From: Gemmatimonadales bacterium
GTDB lineage: Bacteria; Gemmatimonadota; Gemmatimonadetes; Longimicrobiales; Gaopeijiaceae
Assembly: GCA_007695195.1 (NCBI GenBank)
Contig: REEG01000120.1
Location: 1 to 38,506, forward strand
DNA length: 38,506 nucleotides
Reading direction: 5' to 3'
The notes beneath the pieces are model-generated. The model searched no databases, was not told where the DNA came from, and was given only the letters and a program-made list of their open reading frames with translations. Made by a program: the position numbers and the translations under genes. Shown one piece after another: positions 16,489 through 24,330 of this stretch (position 1 is its first letter; every line of letters begins with the position of its first letter).

Positions 16489-17727
16489 GTGAGCCATCCC
16501 CCGGAAACGGAGTCCCCGAACCTCTTCGTGGCCCGGCAACCCATCCTGGACCGGGCCGGTCGCCTCTACGGCTATGAACTCCTCTTCCGGTCGGGCTTCG
16601 AAAACGTCTTCTCGTCCGACGATCCGGACCGGGCGGCCGAGGAGACCATCGGCGCCGGCCTCATCGGCTTTGGACTGGACTCCTTGGTTGGCGACAGCCT
16701 GGCCTTCATCAACGTCACCCGGGAAGTTCTCCTGGGCGAGACGGTTCGCCTGCTCCCCCCCGACCGGGTGGTGCTTGAGATCCTGGAAACGGTGGAACCG
16801 GACCCGGAGGTGGTGGAAGGGTGCCGGGAGCTCCGTGCCCTGGGTTACCGCCTGGCCATGGACGACTGGGAGGGGATGGAAGATCGCCGCCCCCTCCTCC
16901 CCCTTGTCGACCTTGTGAAGCTGGATGTGCTCGGAGTCGACCTCTCCAAGCTCGATGCGGTGGCCGACCTGGGCCGGGCCAGTGGACGTCCCTTCCTGGC
17001 GGAACGGGTCGAGGAGCGCGACGGTTGGAAGCGGATGTTGGAGTTGGGCTTCCGATGGTTTCAGGGGTTCTACTTCTGCAAGCCCCAGATCGTCGCCGGT
17101 CGTCGCCTGGAAGGGCACGCCACCAGCCGCCTCCAACTCCTGAACGCCATCGCGAACGAGGATCTGGACTTCCGGCGCATGGAAGGCATCATCGAGCAGG
17201 ACGCCGCCCTCTCCACCACCCTCCTGCGGTACCTGAACTCCGCCGCCTTCGGCTGGCGCCACCGGGTCGAAACCATCGGCCATGCCCTGCAGATCCTGGG
17301 CGAGACCACTGTCCGCCGCTGGGCCATCATGGCCACCATGGTCCAACTCGGTCGACGGCAACCGGCCGAGCTCGTGCGGAATTCCCTCCTCCGTGCCCAC
17401 TTCATGGAAGGACTGGCTGCCGAATCCGCACCACCCATCCGCGCCTACGACGCCTTCCTGGGTGGACTCCTCTCCAGCCTGGACGCTCTCACCGGACTCC
17501 CCATGGACGAGGCCGTGCGGTCGGTGACCCTGCCTCGAGAGGTGGAAGCGGCGCTCCGGAACCGGGCAGGACCCGTCACGGACCTCCTCCTCTATGTCCG
17601 TGCCTTCGAGCAGGGTCGCTGGGACGAGGCCGAGGGGATCGCCATGGCCGCCGGTCTCCGGGATGCCCCCATCCAGGAGCTCTACGCCTCGGCGGCGGAG
17701 CGGGCGCGGGCGGTGTTCGGGGCATGA
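16489..17727 (+). CDS. EAL-like/HDOD signalling protein (YuxH-type)
   Basis: This 412-residue protein combines an N-terminal degenerate EAL domain with a C-terminal HDOD domain. The EAL signature reads YELLFR at 29-34 and the DDFG-type motif reads DDWEG, so c-di-GMP phosphodiesterase activity is unlikely. The HDOD part (about 210-400) has LLNAIANED, the IEQDAALSTTLLRYLNSAAFG core and an ETTVRRW segment. Such YuxH-type proteins are regulators of motility or signalling networks. I chose GTG 16489 because the family sequence begins at residue 11 and AAGGTG lies 8 nt upstream. The last 152 nt overlap the 3' end of the convergent TPR lipoprotein gene. Confidence 0.9.
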   Translation: MSHPPETESPNLFVARQPILDRAGRLYGYELLFRSGFENVFSSDDPDRAAEETIGAGLIGFGLDSLVGDSLAFINVTREVLLGETVRLLPPDRVVLEILETVEPDPEVVEGCRELRALGYRLAMDDWEGMEDRRPLLPLVDLVKLDVLGVDLSKLDAVADLGRASGRPFLAERVEERDGWKRMLELGFRWFQGFYFCKPQIVAGRRLEGHATSRLQLLNAIANEDLDFRRMEGIIEQDAALSTTLLRYLNSAAFGWRHRVETIGHALQILGETTVRRWAIMATMVQLGRRQPAELVRNSLLRAHFMEGLAAESAPPIRAYDAFLGGLLSSLDALTGLPMDEAVRSVTLPREVEAALRNRAGPVTDLLLYVRAFEQGRWDEAEGIAMAAGLRDAPIQELYASAAERARAVFGA

Positions 17728-19180
17728 GGAGGCGGTAACGGAAGGCATCGGCGGCTCCCTCCACCTCAACCTCGAACCCTTGCGCCTCATGGGGAGCCGG
17801 AGCTTCGAGCCGGATCTCACGGGTCGTCCCCTCTCCTTCAGGCCCGAAGAACTCGAATTGCAGCTCCACCGGGTCTCCCGGCGCCGCGGCATTCCCCACC
17901 ATCCGTCCTTCCACCCGCACTCCACCGCCGACCGATCGAAGCGTCAGCCCTTCCAGGAGCACGGGAAGTGCATCCACCCCCTCCAGCCCGGCCAGGGCCG
18001 CCGCCTCGTCGCCCAGTTCCAGGTGTGCCCTAGCCAGGATCAGGCGAACAGTTTCGTTGAGGGGATCCACCGATTTCCCTTCCTCGCCCACCTCCACCAG
18101 CCGTTCCCATTCCTCGGCGGCGAAGAGGGCGTTGAGATAGTTGAACCAGAGATCCCGGGAGTGCGGCCGAGCCTCCACCAGTGCCCGGAAGGCCTCCGCC
18201 GCCCTGGTGGGGTTTCCGGTACGAAAGAGACGGACCCCCAGGTTGAATCGCTGCGCCTCTTCCAGCCCGTCCCGCCCCAGAAGGGACTCGTAGATCTCGC
18301 CCGCCTCCCCATCCCGGCCCTGTCCCTCGAGAGCCATGGCCAGATTCTGCCGGAGCGCCGGATCATGGCTGTCCCCCCGCCGGGCCATGCGCCCCCGGAG
18401 GAGTTCTTCCGCCTCCGCATAGGAGCCGGTGAGAAGGAGGAGTTCGACCAGGGAATCCTCCAACTCGTCGCGCTGCTGTTCCCGGTGGGCTTCCTCGTCG
18501 AGGGAGAGGGTGCGGGTCACCGGGACCCGATTGAGGCCGTCCAGCGCCCTGCGGTACAGAGCTGCGGCCTCCGCTGATTCTCCCTCGCCGGTGAGGAGCA
18601 GAGCCAGATTCCGGTGGGCTTCGGGGCGGAGGTCGTGGAGGATGACGCTCCCTGCCCAGGCCTCTCGCGCCTCCTCGACCCTTCCCTCGGCATAGGCTTC
18701 GGCGCCTCGATTGAAGGCCTGCGCCCAGGCGGCCTCCCGCTCCGGCTCTACCTGCAGGGCATACGCCGGATACCGGGCCTCGGCTTCCAGGAAGTGGCGG
18801 TCGGCACGTGCGTAATCCCCGACCCGGGCACCGGCCACGCCGGCCAGGAAGTGGTGGATGGGGTTGGCGGGATCCGCCTCGATCCCCGCCAGGGCCTGCT
18901 CCAGGGCCCGCTCGGGTTCGTCGGCCCGGAGATAGAGGGTGGCGGTCTGGGAGAAGCGCGTCTCCACCGGCGGTGTGCCCGGTGGAAAGACAACCCCCGT
19001 GGGCGAGACCACCGGGCCCACCGGCGTGCCGGCAGCCCCCGCTCCGCAGCCCACGAGTCCACCCACGAGTCCGCCAATGGCGAGGAGAACCAGGAAGGTG
19101 GGGACGTTGCCTGGACCGGCCGATCCGTCCGCCTCCCCCGTTGACCGCAACACAACGGAAATTCTCCGGAGAAGGGGCAT
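17576..19180 (-). CDS. TPR-repeat lipoprotein
   Basis: This 534-residue protein carries a hydrophobic signal and a lipobox LVGC with Cys45, so it is probably an outer-membrane-anchored periplasmic lipoprotein. Helical TPR units run from about 75 to 400 (ALEQALAGIEADP, AREAWAGSV, EAHRNLALLLTGEGE, AEAFRALVEARPHSRD). A beta-rich domain follows to about residue 482. The final roughly 50 residues are Pro/Arg/Gly-rich and read antisense through the HDOD gene, so the conserved protein likely ends near 17730 and the tail may be an eroded stop. The start is uncertain: ATG 19180 has no ribosome site, and GTG 19153, with GGAGA upstream, gives a signal peptide of more usual length. It lies 6 nt after the TonB-like gene and probably works with it at the envelope. 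Confidence 0.85.
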   Translation of the reverse strand: MPLLRRISVVLRSTGEADGSAGPGNVPTFLVLLAIGGLVGGLVGCGAGAAGTPVGPVVSPTGVVFPPGTPPVETRFSQTATLYLRADEPERALEQALAGIEADPANPIHHFLAGVAGARVGDYARADRHFLEAEARYPAYALQVEPEREAAWAQAFNRGAEAYAEGRVEEAREAWAGSVILHDLRPEAHRNLALLLTGEGESAEAAALYRRALDGLNRVPVTRTLSLDEEAHREQQRDELEDSLVELLLLTGSYAEAEELLRGRMARRGDSHDPALRQNLAMALEGQGRDGEAGEIYESLLGRDGLEEAQRFNLGVRLFRTGNPTRAAEAFRALVEARPHSRDLWFNYLNALFAAEEWERLVEVGEEGKSVDPLNETVRLILARAHLELGDEAAALAGLEGVDALPVLLEGLTLRSVGGGVRVEGRMVGNAAAPGDPVELQFEFFGPEGEGTTREIRLEAPAPHEAQGFEVEVEGAADAFRYRLLMPRTPPAPAPPPRRRAPGWGHPGDRRPWRSPRPRPSDPARRHGHRGGGP

Positions 19181-19186
19181 GATGCG

Positions 19187-20233
19187 CTACCAGAACGAGA
19201 GCCAGAAGATGACGGCCGTAGGGACCCGGAAGCCGTCCTCCCGGGCCGGACTGAACGAGACCACCCGTTCGAAGAGCTCCAGGGCCGAGCGGTCCAGCTC
19301 GGCTTCACCACTGGACCGGTTGATCTCGGCCCACTCCACGGAGCCCCGTTCGTCGATCCAGATGGCGACGCTCATGGTTCCCCGCGGGCCCTCCCCGGCG
19401 TGGGGCGAACCGAATCGCCGTTCGAGAAACTCACCCACCTCAACGGGATTGCGAACCAGGATCCAGTTCGAGGGCGAGGTAATGGCCAACTCGGGCCGGA
19501 GAGCCGAGAGTCGTTCCAGGTCCAGGATCTCTTCCCTGGTCAGGCGATCGTCAAGCTGCTCCGTGAGCTCGCTTCGGAGACTCCGGGCATGACCGTCTCC
19601 CCCGTTGCCCACGTCTCCGTCCCCCTCCCGCCCAGGGAGCGCGGAGTCGGAGAGTTCGGACTCGGATCCGGGAGAAGCGGGGTCCCTCCACCCCCCTGCC
19701 GGGAGGCTGAGTTCCGGCCGCAGGTCGGCCAGTCGGTGGAGATCCGCTTCCGGCCGTCCGGTCGTCCGGCCCCACCCGCTGCCGGGACCCCCGGACGGGC
19801 CGACGGAGACCGCGTCACCCGTTTCTCCGGCGACATCAGCCCGGTGGCTGTCGGCCTGCGGTGCCGCAGCGCCTTCCACTGAAGCGGCGGGGTCGACGGA
19901 GGTGAGAAGGGGAGATGCTCCTCCGTCAGGATCAACCCGTTCGCCTCCACTCTCCCATCCGCTGTCCCACCCCTCGGGATCCGACCCGAAGGCCACCACC
20001 TGGATCCCAGGCCCAACTCCGGAACCTCCGGGAGCAGCGGCGGACCGGATCCAGTCGGGAGAGAAAAGCAGGAGCGCACCGTGCAGCGTTGCCGCCAGGA
20101 TCAGGGATCGGTTCAGGAGCAGGGGCGACCGGGCCTTCAGGCGTTCGTTCGCCGTCGCCGAGAGACGTTCGTGTATTGCGGCGAAGGACTGCGACGAGCC
20201 CTGGCGGTCGTGCGCGCTGGACGTGTGCTGCAT
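19187..20233 (-). CDS. TonB-family energy transducer-like protein
   Basis: This 348-residue protein has a short cytosolic N-terminus, one membrane anchor (about 43-57, LILAATLHGALLLF), a long low-complexity Gly/Ser/Asp/Glu-rich periplasmic spacer (about 65-240) and a TonB_C-like domain from about 262. The C-terminal domain shows SVAIWIDERGSVEWAEI, then SALELFERVVSFSPAREDG, matching the family's pattern of a predicted beta-strand, a Gly-rich turn and an F-P-A segment. TonB transduces proton-motive force to outer-membrane receptors, but no ExbB/ExbD is nearby and the spacer is not the usual Pro/Lys type. It may be one of the many TonB_C proteins of uncertain coupling. The TPR lipoprotein follows after 6 nt on the same strand. 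Confidence 0.8.
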   Translation of the reverse strand: MQHTSSAHDRQGSSQSFAAIHERLSATANERLKARSPLLLNRSLILAATLHGALLLFSPDWIRSAAAPGGSGVGPGIQVVAFGSDPEGWDSGWESGGERVDPDGGASPLLTSVDPAASVEGAAAPQADSHRADVAGETGDAVSVGPSGGPGSGWGRTTGRPEADLHRLADLRPELSLPAGGWRDPASPGSESELSDSALPGREGDGDVGNGGDGHARSLRSELTEQLDDRLTREEILDLERLSALRPELAITSPSNWILVRNPVEVGEFLERRFGSPHAGEGPRGTMSVAIWIDERGSVEWAEINRSSGEAELDRSALELFERVVSFSPAREDGFRVPTAVIFWLSFW

Positions 20234-20469
20234 GGACGGGAGTTCAGGAGATGGCTCGAACCCCTCCGGTACCGGCAGGGGGCCACAGCGCTCCCATGCG
20301 CCGGGGCTCAGGTCAGGCTAAGGGATGGGATGCGAACCTGCAACTTACTTGCGGGGCTGTACGCCTGGTGAAAGCTTTCCCGCCATGGACCCTGTTTCCC
20401 GCTATCTCGGGGCCCTTCTGGCAGCAGCCACGCTGATCTTCCTGCTGGGGCACACCTGACGGGGAGATC

Positions 20470-22131
20470 TCAGGAGGTCAGCGCCCCGCGAACGGCCCGT
20501 GCCAGCTCATGGATCCGGTATGGCTTGTTCAGAAGGGTCCGGATCCGGACCCCCTCCGGAGCTCGCCCCAACAGATCTCCTGCGAACCCGGAGGTGAAGA
20601 GGACCCGGAGTCGAGGGAAACGCTCCACGGCCAGCCGGGACATGGCCACACCGTCCATGGTTCCCGGCATGACGATATCGGTAAAGAGAAGGTCGATGTG
20701 GGCTTCCTCCTGCTCGAGGATGTCCAGGGCTTCGTCTGCGCGGGAGGCCTGGACAACGGTGTACCCGAGGCTTCGAAGCTGAAGTGCAACGCTTCGGAGA
20801 ACCTCATCGTTGTCTTCCACCAGGAGCACGGTCTCACTCCCGCCTCGGGCATCCCCGGACTCGCAAAACTCATCCGGCGTTTCGGCCTCGTCTACGGCCA
20901 GGGGAAGATACAGGCGAACGCTGGTGCCCTCCCCGGGGCGACTGTGAAGGGTCAAATGCCCCCCGGACTGGGTCACGAAACCGTACACCATGCTCAGTCC
21001 CAGCCCCGTACCATGTCCGGGTCCCTTGGTGGTGAAGAACGGTTCGAGGACCCGAGCCCGGTGTTCCGGCGTCATTCCGCATCCGGAGTCGGTGACCTGG
21101 ATGAGTACGAAGCGCCCCGGGTTCGCCCGGGGGTGGAGCAGGGCCTGGTTCCGATCAAGCACCACTTCGCGCACGCTGATGTTCAGCAAGCCCCCGTGGG
21201 GCATGGCATCCCTGGCATTATTGGCCAGATTCACAAGACTCGATGCAAGCTGTTCCGGATCGACGTTGATTCGCGGAAGGTCGGTTTCCAGGTGGAGGCG
21301 GATCTCCACGTCCTCGCCCAGGGTGCGGCGGATGAGTGCAAGGGTCTCCTGCACCGCGTCGCCCGCATCGGTGGGACGGGGGGCGAGAGGCTGCCGCCGG
21401 GCGAATGAGAGGAGACTGCGGGTCAGAGCGGCCCCGCGCGATGCCCCCTCCAGCGCGGCTTCGATGAACTCGTGGGCATCATCGGTGAGGTCGGGTTCGA
21501 GCTTCAGGAGCTCCAGGTACCCGTAGATGACGCTCAGGTAGTTGTTGAAGTCGTGGGCCAGTCCGCCGGTCAGCTTCCCCAGGGCCTCCATCTTCTGGGT
21601 CCGGCGCACATGCTCCTCGGTCTGGACGCGACGGGTGATCTCCGACAGAACCGTGACCCGTCCACCGGGACCGGACCGATGGGTCTTCACCGACGCGATG
21701 CGCCCGTCCTTCGATCGGAGAATGAATTCCCGGCCATCGGAGCGGCCGTGCAGCCGAACCAGCAATCGGAGGAAGCGCTCCTCCGTCTGGTCGGCAGGGA
21801 TCTCCAGGCCGCCACGGGCCAGAGTCTGGGTGAGAAGGTTCCTGAGGGTCGTTCCAGGACGGAGAAGGTCCTTCACTTCGGGCAGGAATTCTCGGATCCG
21901 CTGGTTCGTGAGAACGATGCGGCTTGCACTATCCCACAGGATGATGCCCTCTCCCAGCCGGTCCAGGACCCCGTCCAGAGCGGCAAGGCCGGCGCCGGCG
22001 TCGGCGTCGGGCCGCCACCGACGCTGGACCAGATCGCCGTTTTCTTGAACCCCGGTCCAGCCGTTGATGACCGTATCGGTTGAGTGGGAACCCACCTCCC
22101 TGTTCTGGCTCGATCCATTCATCCGGTTCAT
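20470..22131 (-). CDS. Hybrid sensor histidine kinase with C-terminal receiver domain
   Basis: This 553-residue soluble kinase has a PAS-like domain (about 50-165), an HisKA domain with the phospho-acceptor H193 in LAHDFNN, an HATPase domain with N305 in NNARDAM, DSGCGM and GTGLGLSMV, and a receiver domain with phospho-Asp D485 in FTDIVMPG and the conserved Lys536 in NKPYR. No membrane segments are seen, so it senses a cytosolic signal. I chose ATG 22131 because GAGG lies 5 nt upstream; a longer frame to 22209 adds 26 residues without homology. It is divergent from the small protein/HDOD pair. No DNA-binding partner is adjacent, so phosphotransfer to an unlinked regulator is likely. Confidence 0.93.
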   Translation of the reverse strand: MNRMNGSSQNREVGSHSTDTVINGWTGVQENGDLVQRRWRPDADAGAGLAALDGVLDRLGEGIILWDSASRIVLTNQRIREFLPEVKDLLRPGTTLRNLLTQTLARGGLEIPADQTEERFLRLLVRLHGRSDGREFILRSKDGRIASVKTHRSGPGGRVTVLSEITRRVQTEEHVRRTQKMEALGKLTGGLAHDFNNYLSVIYGYLELLKLEPDLTDDAHEFIEAALEGASRGAALTRSLLSFARRQPLAPRPTDAGDAVQETLALIRRTLGEDVEIRLHLETDLPRINVDPEQLASSLVNLANNARDAMPHGGLLNISVREVVLDRNQALLHPRANPGRFVLIQVTDSGCGMTPEHRARVLEPFFTTKGPGHGTGLGLSMVYGFVTQSGGHLTLHSRPGEGTSVRLYLPLAVDEAETPDEFCESGDARGGSETVLLVEDNDEVLRSVALQLRSLGYTVVQASRADEALDILEQEEAHIDLLFTDIVMPGTMDGVAMSRLAVERFPRLRVLFTSGFAGDLLGRAPEGVRIRTLLNKPYRIHELARAVRGALTS

Positions 22132-22401
22132 CTGCACCTCGGCGCACTCTGACGGGCGAAAGCGGCTCAGGGGTAACGACCACTGACACTGTCCCGGGGG
22201 TATCGGCATGTGGACCGAGGAGTTGACCCCACCGCTTCGCCGTCAACACTCGGCCAAGCAGTTGTGCAAAAGGGGTGGCGCAATTGAATGCGTTCCAGCA
22301 ACTTTTCACTCAAGCCTTCAGCCCAACTGGTCGATACTCCAGCAGTAACCGGAACAACCGCCCTGCCATCCTGCCACGAGCCCCGCAAGGAGCATCGGCT
22401 C

Positions 22402-22767
22402 ATGCCGCTCAGACCCATTGACGCTCTGGAACCGGGAGTCGTGCTGGCTGCTCCTGTGTATGACGACGCCGGCCGCCTGCTCATCCCGGAGGGGCGCCCC
22501 CTCACCGAGCGGCAGATCCAGCGTCTCTCCGGATGGGGTGTTCACGAGGTGGATGTTGCGGAACCCGAAGCGGAAGAAGAGGAGCTGGTGCTGGATCCGG
22601 AGCTTCTGGCGAGGGCGGAAGAGGTGGTAGCACCCCGCTTCGCCCTCCAGCCCATGGAGCACCGGCTCGTCCGGGAGACCCGAGCGTTGGCTGTGCTCCA
22701 GTGGGCCACGAAGGAGTCACGGAGCGTACGCTCTCACTCCTCGACCGGGGGAGGACCGAAACCATGA
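22402..22767 (+). CDS. Small acidic protein coupled to an HDOD gene
   Basis: This 121-residue protein starts at ATG 22402 after AAGGAG at 22387-22392. The first half (LRPIDALEPGVVLAAPVYDDAGRLL, then a GRPLTERQI segment) resembles the short N-terminal domain found before HD-GYP domains, a small beta-rich module ending in LSGWGVHEVDV. An acidic linker and a predicted helix follow (about 55-100). The stop overlaps the ATG of the next HDOD gene (22764-22767), so the two are translationally coupled and probably act together. I do not recognise a named family with certainty, and no catalytic motif is visible. It may be the separated N-terminal module of an HD-GYP/HDOD-type regulator. Confidence 0.8.
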   Translation: MPLRPIDALEPGVVLAAPVYDDAGRLLIPEGRPLTERQIQRLSGWGVHEVDVAEPEAEEEELVLDPELLARAEEVVAPRFALQPMEHRLVRETRALAVLQWATKESRSVRSHSSTGGGPKP

Positions 22768-23624
22768 AGGGCTCTCCCCACTCCCTCATCGACGGCCTGG
22801 GATCGCTGGCTTCGCCGCCGGCCATCCATCAGGAGCTGATGCGGGTCATCGCCCGTCCCACCAGTAGCGCTTCAGACATTGCCGACGTCATCGGCCGGGA
22901 CCCGGCACTTTCCGCTTCGCTTCTGCGTCTGGTGAACTCGTCGTTCTTCGCCTTCTCCCGACGCATCGACGACCTGGGGACGGCCGTCATGGCGGTGGGT
23001 GTGAGCCAGATCCGGGACCTGGCTCTGGCCACCTCCGTCATCTCCCTCTTCCGGGACGTACCCGCCGAAGAAGTGAGCATGGAGGATTTCTGGAAGCATT
23101 CCCTGGCCACGGCAGTTGGAAGCCGGGTGCTCGCTTCCATGCGCCAGGAATTCAATGTCGAGTCCCTCTTCCTCGCCGGTCTCCTTCACGATCTGGGACG
23201 CCTGGTCCTCTTCCTTCGAGCCGGGCAAATGATGAGTCGGTCCATCCGGGAAGCCCGGGACCGAGGTGTGGCCCTGCACCAGGCCGAAGCCGAGGTCTTC
23301 GGCTTCCACCATGGGGACGTGGGCCAGGCGCTCATGGAGCGGTGGAATCTGGAAGAGCTCTTCGGTGAGGTGGCGGCGTACCACCACGCTCCACTGCAAT
23401 CCGAGCGCTTCCCCCTGGAAACCGCCACCGTCCACGCCGCCGACGTGATCGCCAACCTGCTGCGGTGGGGTCACTCGGGAGCGCCGGTGGCAGCGCCCGT
23501 CTCGCCGCGGGCCTGGAAGCTCCTGGGGGTCAAGGATGATCAGATCCCGGCCCTGCTGAGCGTCATCGGTCGCCAGTGGGAAGACGCGGTGGACGGGATC
23601 ATTCCAGCGAGCAGGGCCGCCTGA
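22764..23624 (+). CDS. HDOD-domain signalling protein
   Basis: This 286-residue protein consists almost entirely of an HDOD domain. It has IGRDPALSASLLRLVNSSFFA near residues 43-65, AVMAVGVSQIRDLALATSV, an HD-like LAGLLHDLGRLVLF, and FHHGDVGQALMERW. The HD pair in LLHDLG is present, although HDOD domains are generally regarded as non-catalytic or of unclear activity. A GGGGGAGGA ribosome site at 22747-22754 supports ATG 22764, which overlaps the upstream stop. Together with the YuxH-type protein at 16489 and the hybrid kinase across the divergent promoter region, it forms part of a signalling-rich stretch. Its output partner cannot be told from sequence. Confidence 0.92.
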   Translation: MKGSPHSLIDGLGSLASPPAIHQELMRVIARPTSSASDIADVIGRDPALSASLLRLVNSSFFAFSRRIDDLGTAVMAVGVSQIRDLALATSVISLFRDVPAEEVSMEDFWKHSLATAVGSRVLASMRQEFNVESLFLAGLLHDLGRLVLFLRAGQMMSRSIREARDRGVALHQAEAEVFGFHHGDVGQALMERWNLEELFGEVAAYHHAPLQSERFPLETATVHAADVIANLLRWGHSGAPVAAPVSPRAWKLLGVKDDQIPALLSVIGRQWEDAVDGIIPASRAA

Positions 23625-23735
23625 GTCGGTTCGGGAACGCCCTCCTCCTCTGCCGCCTTCCTTCGCCCCCCCCCGAGGCGCGCGCCCCCCGCCGTTGCCG
23701 AAACCCGTCTCCGATCTCGGGTGTCTCCTTGTCCG

Positions 23736-23764
23736 TTGACGGTCCAGCCTGTAGCGTCTGTAGA
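23736..23764 (+). promoter_or_regulatory. Putative sigma70-type promoter for the His-rich/TonB receptor genes
   Basis: TTGACG at 23736-23741 and TGTAGA at 23759-23764 are separated by 17 nt, 30 nt before the ATG of the His-rich protein. The -35 box is a good match and the -10 box partial. Confidence 0.4.
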
Positions 23765-23793
23765 ACCTCAAGCGCTTCTTCGGCCACCCTGGA

Positions 23794-24201
23794 ATGCTGC
23801 GACACTCCCTCCTCCTGAGGAAATTCACGGCGACCCTCGCCGCCGTGATCCTGGCCTTCTCCATGTTGGCGGAGGGGACGGGAGTCTGCCCGTGCGAGGG
23901 GCATGACGGGATTCAGCAACATGGGCAGATGGCCCATGGGAGTCACGATTCCCATGGTCACCACGGGGGCGAGCCGGACGACGGACCCACCGGCTTCGAA
24001 GATTGTCGCCTCCTCTGTCCCCTGGTGGGGGCCTCCGACCCGCCCCAGATAGCCGAAGCCGCGCCGCTTCCCCTCCCCACCGCTTCGGTGGAGTCGGCTC
24101 CCCGTCCTGCGGGATCCGTGGAAGTGGTGCGCCTCACCCTCCGTCACCACTTCCTCCCGCCCCCCCTCGCCCCTCCCGGGCACCAGACCTTCCAAGCCTG
24201 A
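23794..24201 (+). CDS. His-rich secreted protein, putative metal-binding
   Basis: This 135-residue protein has an N-terminal signal-like helix (about 8-26) followed by CPCEGHD and a His-rich stretch (HGQMAHGSHDSHGHHGG, about 43-59). A Cys pair (DCRLLC) follows, then a Pro/Ala-rich C-terminus. Cys/His-rich small exported proteins of this form often sit beside metal-related TonB receptors and bind copper or zinc; the metal is a guess. The TonB-dependent receptor starts 129 nt downstream on the same strand. A candidate promoter lies just upstream. The product would be periplasmic if the signal is cleaved near residue 26. Confidence 0.7.
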   Translation: MLRHSLLLRKFTATLAAVILAFSMLAEGTGVCPCEGHDGIQQHGQMAHGSHDSHGHHGGEPDDGPTGFEDCRLLCPLVGASDPPQIAEAAPLPLPTASVESAPRPAGSVEVVRLTLRHHFLPPPLAPPGHQTFQA

Positions 24202-24330
24202 CAGTCCCTGGCCCGGGTGCCTCTTCAGGTACCCGCAAGGGCCAGGTCCATCCGCCGCCACCGTCCCAATGCATGGGTTCGTGGTGTGACGGCTGTTCAC
24301 CCCTTGAAGTGTCTGCACGGGAGCACATCC

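Noticed and set aside
20330-20348. tRNA T-arm-like sequence (minus-strand GGTTCGCATCC)
   Set aside because: No acceptor stem, anticodon arm or D-arm could be built around it.
20385-20459. Tiny plus-strand frame encoding a 24-residue hydrophobic peptide (MDPVSRYLGALLAAATLIFLLGHT)
   Set aside because: It could be a one-helix membrane protein, but it has no ribosome site and nothing else to support it.
22132-22401. Divergent region before the hybrid kinase, searched for a c-di-GMP riboswitch or RNA gene
   Set aside because: No conserved riboswitch core was found; only a short 6-bp inverted repeat.
24215-24234. Hairpin before the TonB-dependent receptor, considered as part of a cobalamin or metal riboswitch
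   Set aside because: It is a single 7-bp stem including a G-T pair, with no conserved riboswitch boxes; kept only as a minor remark.
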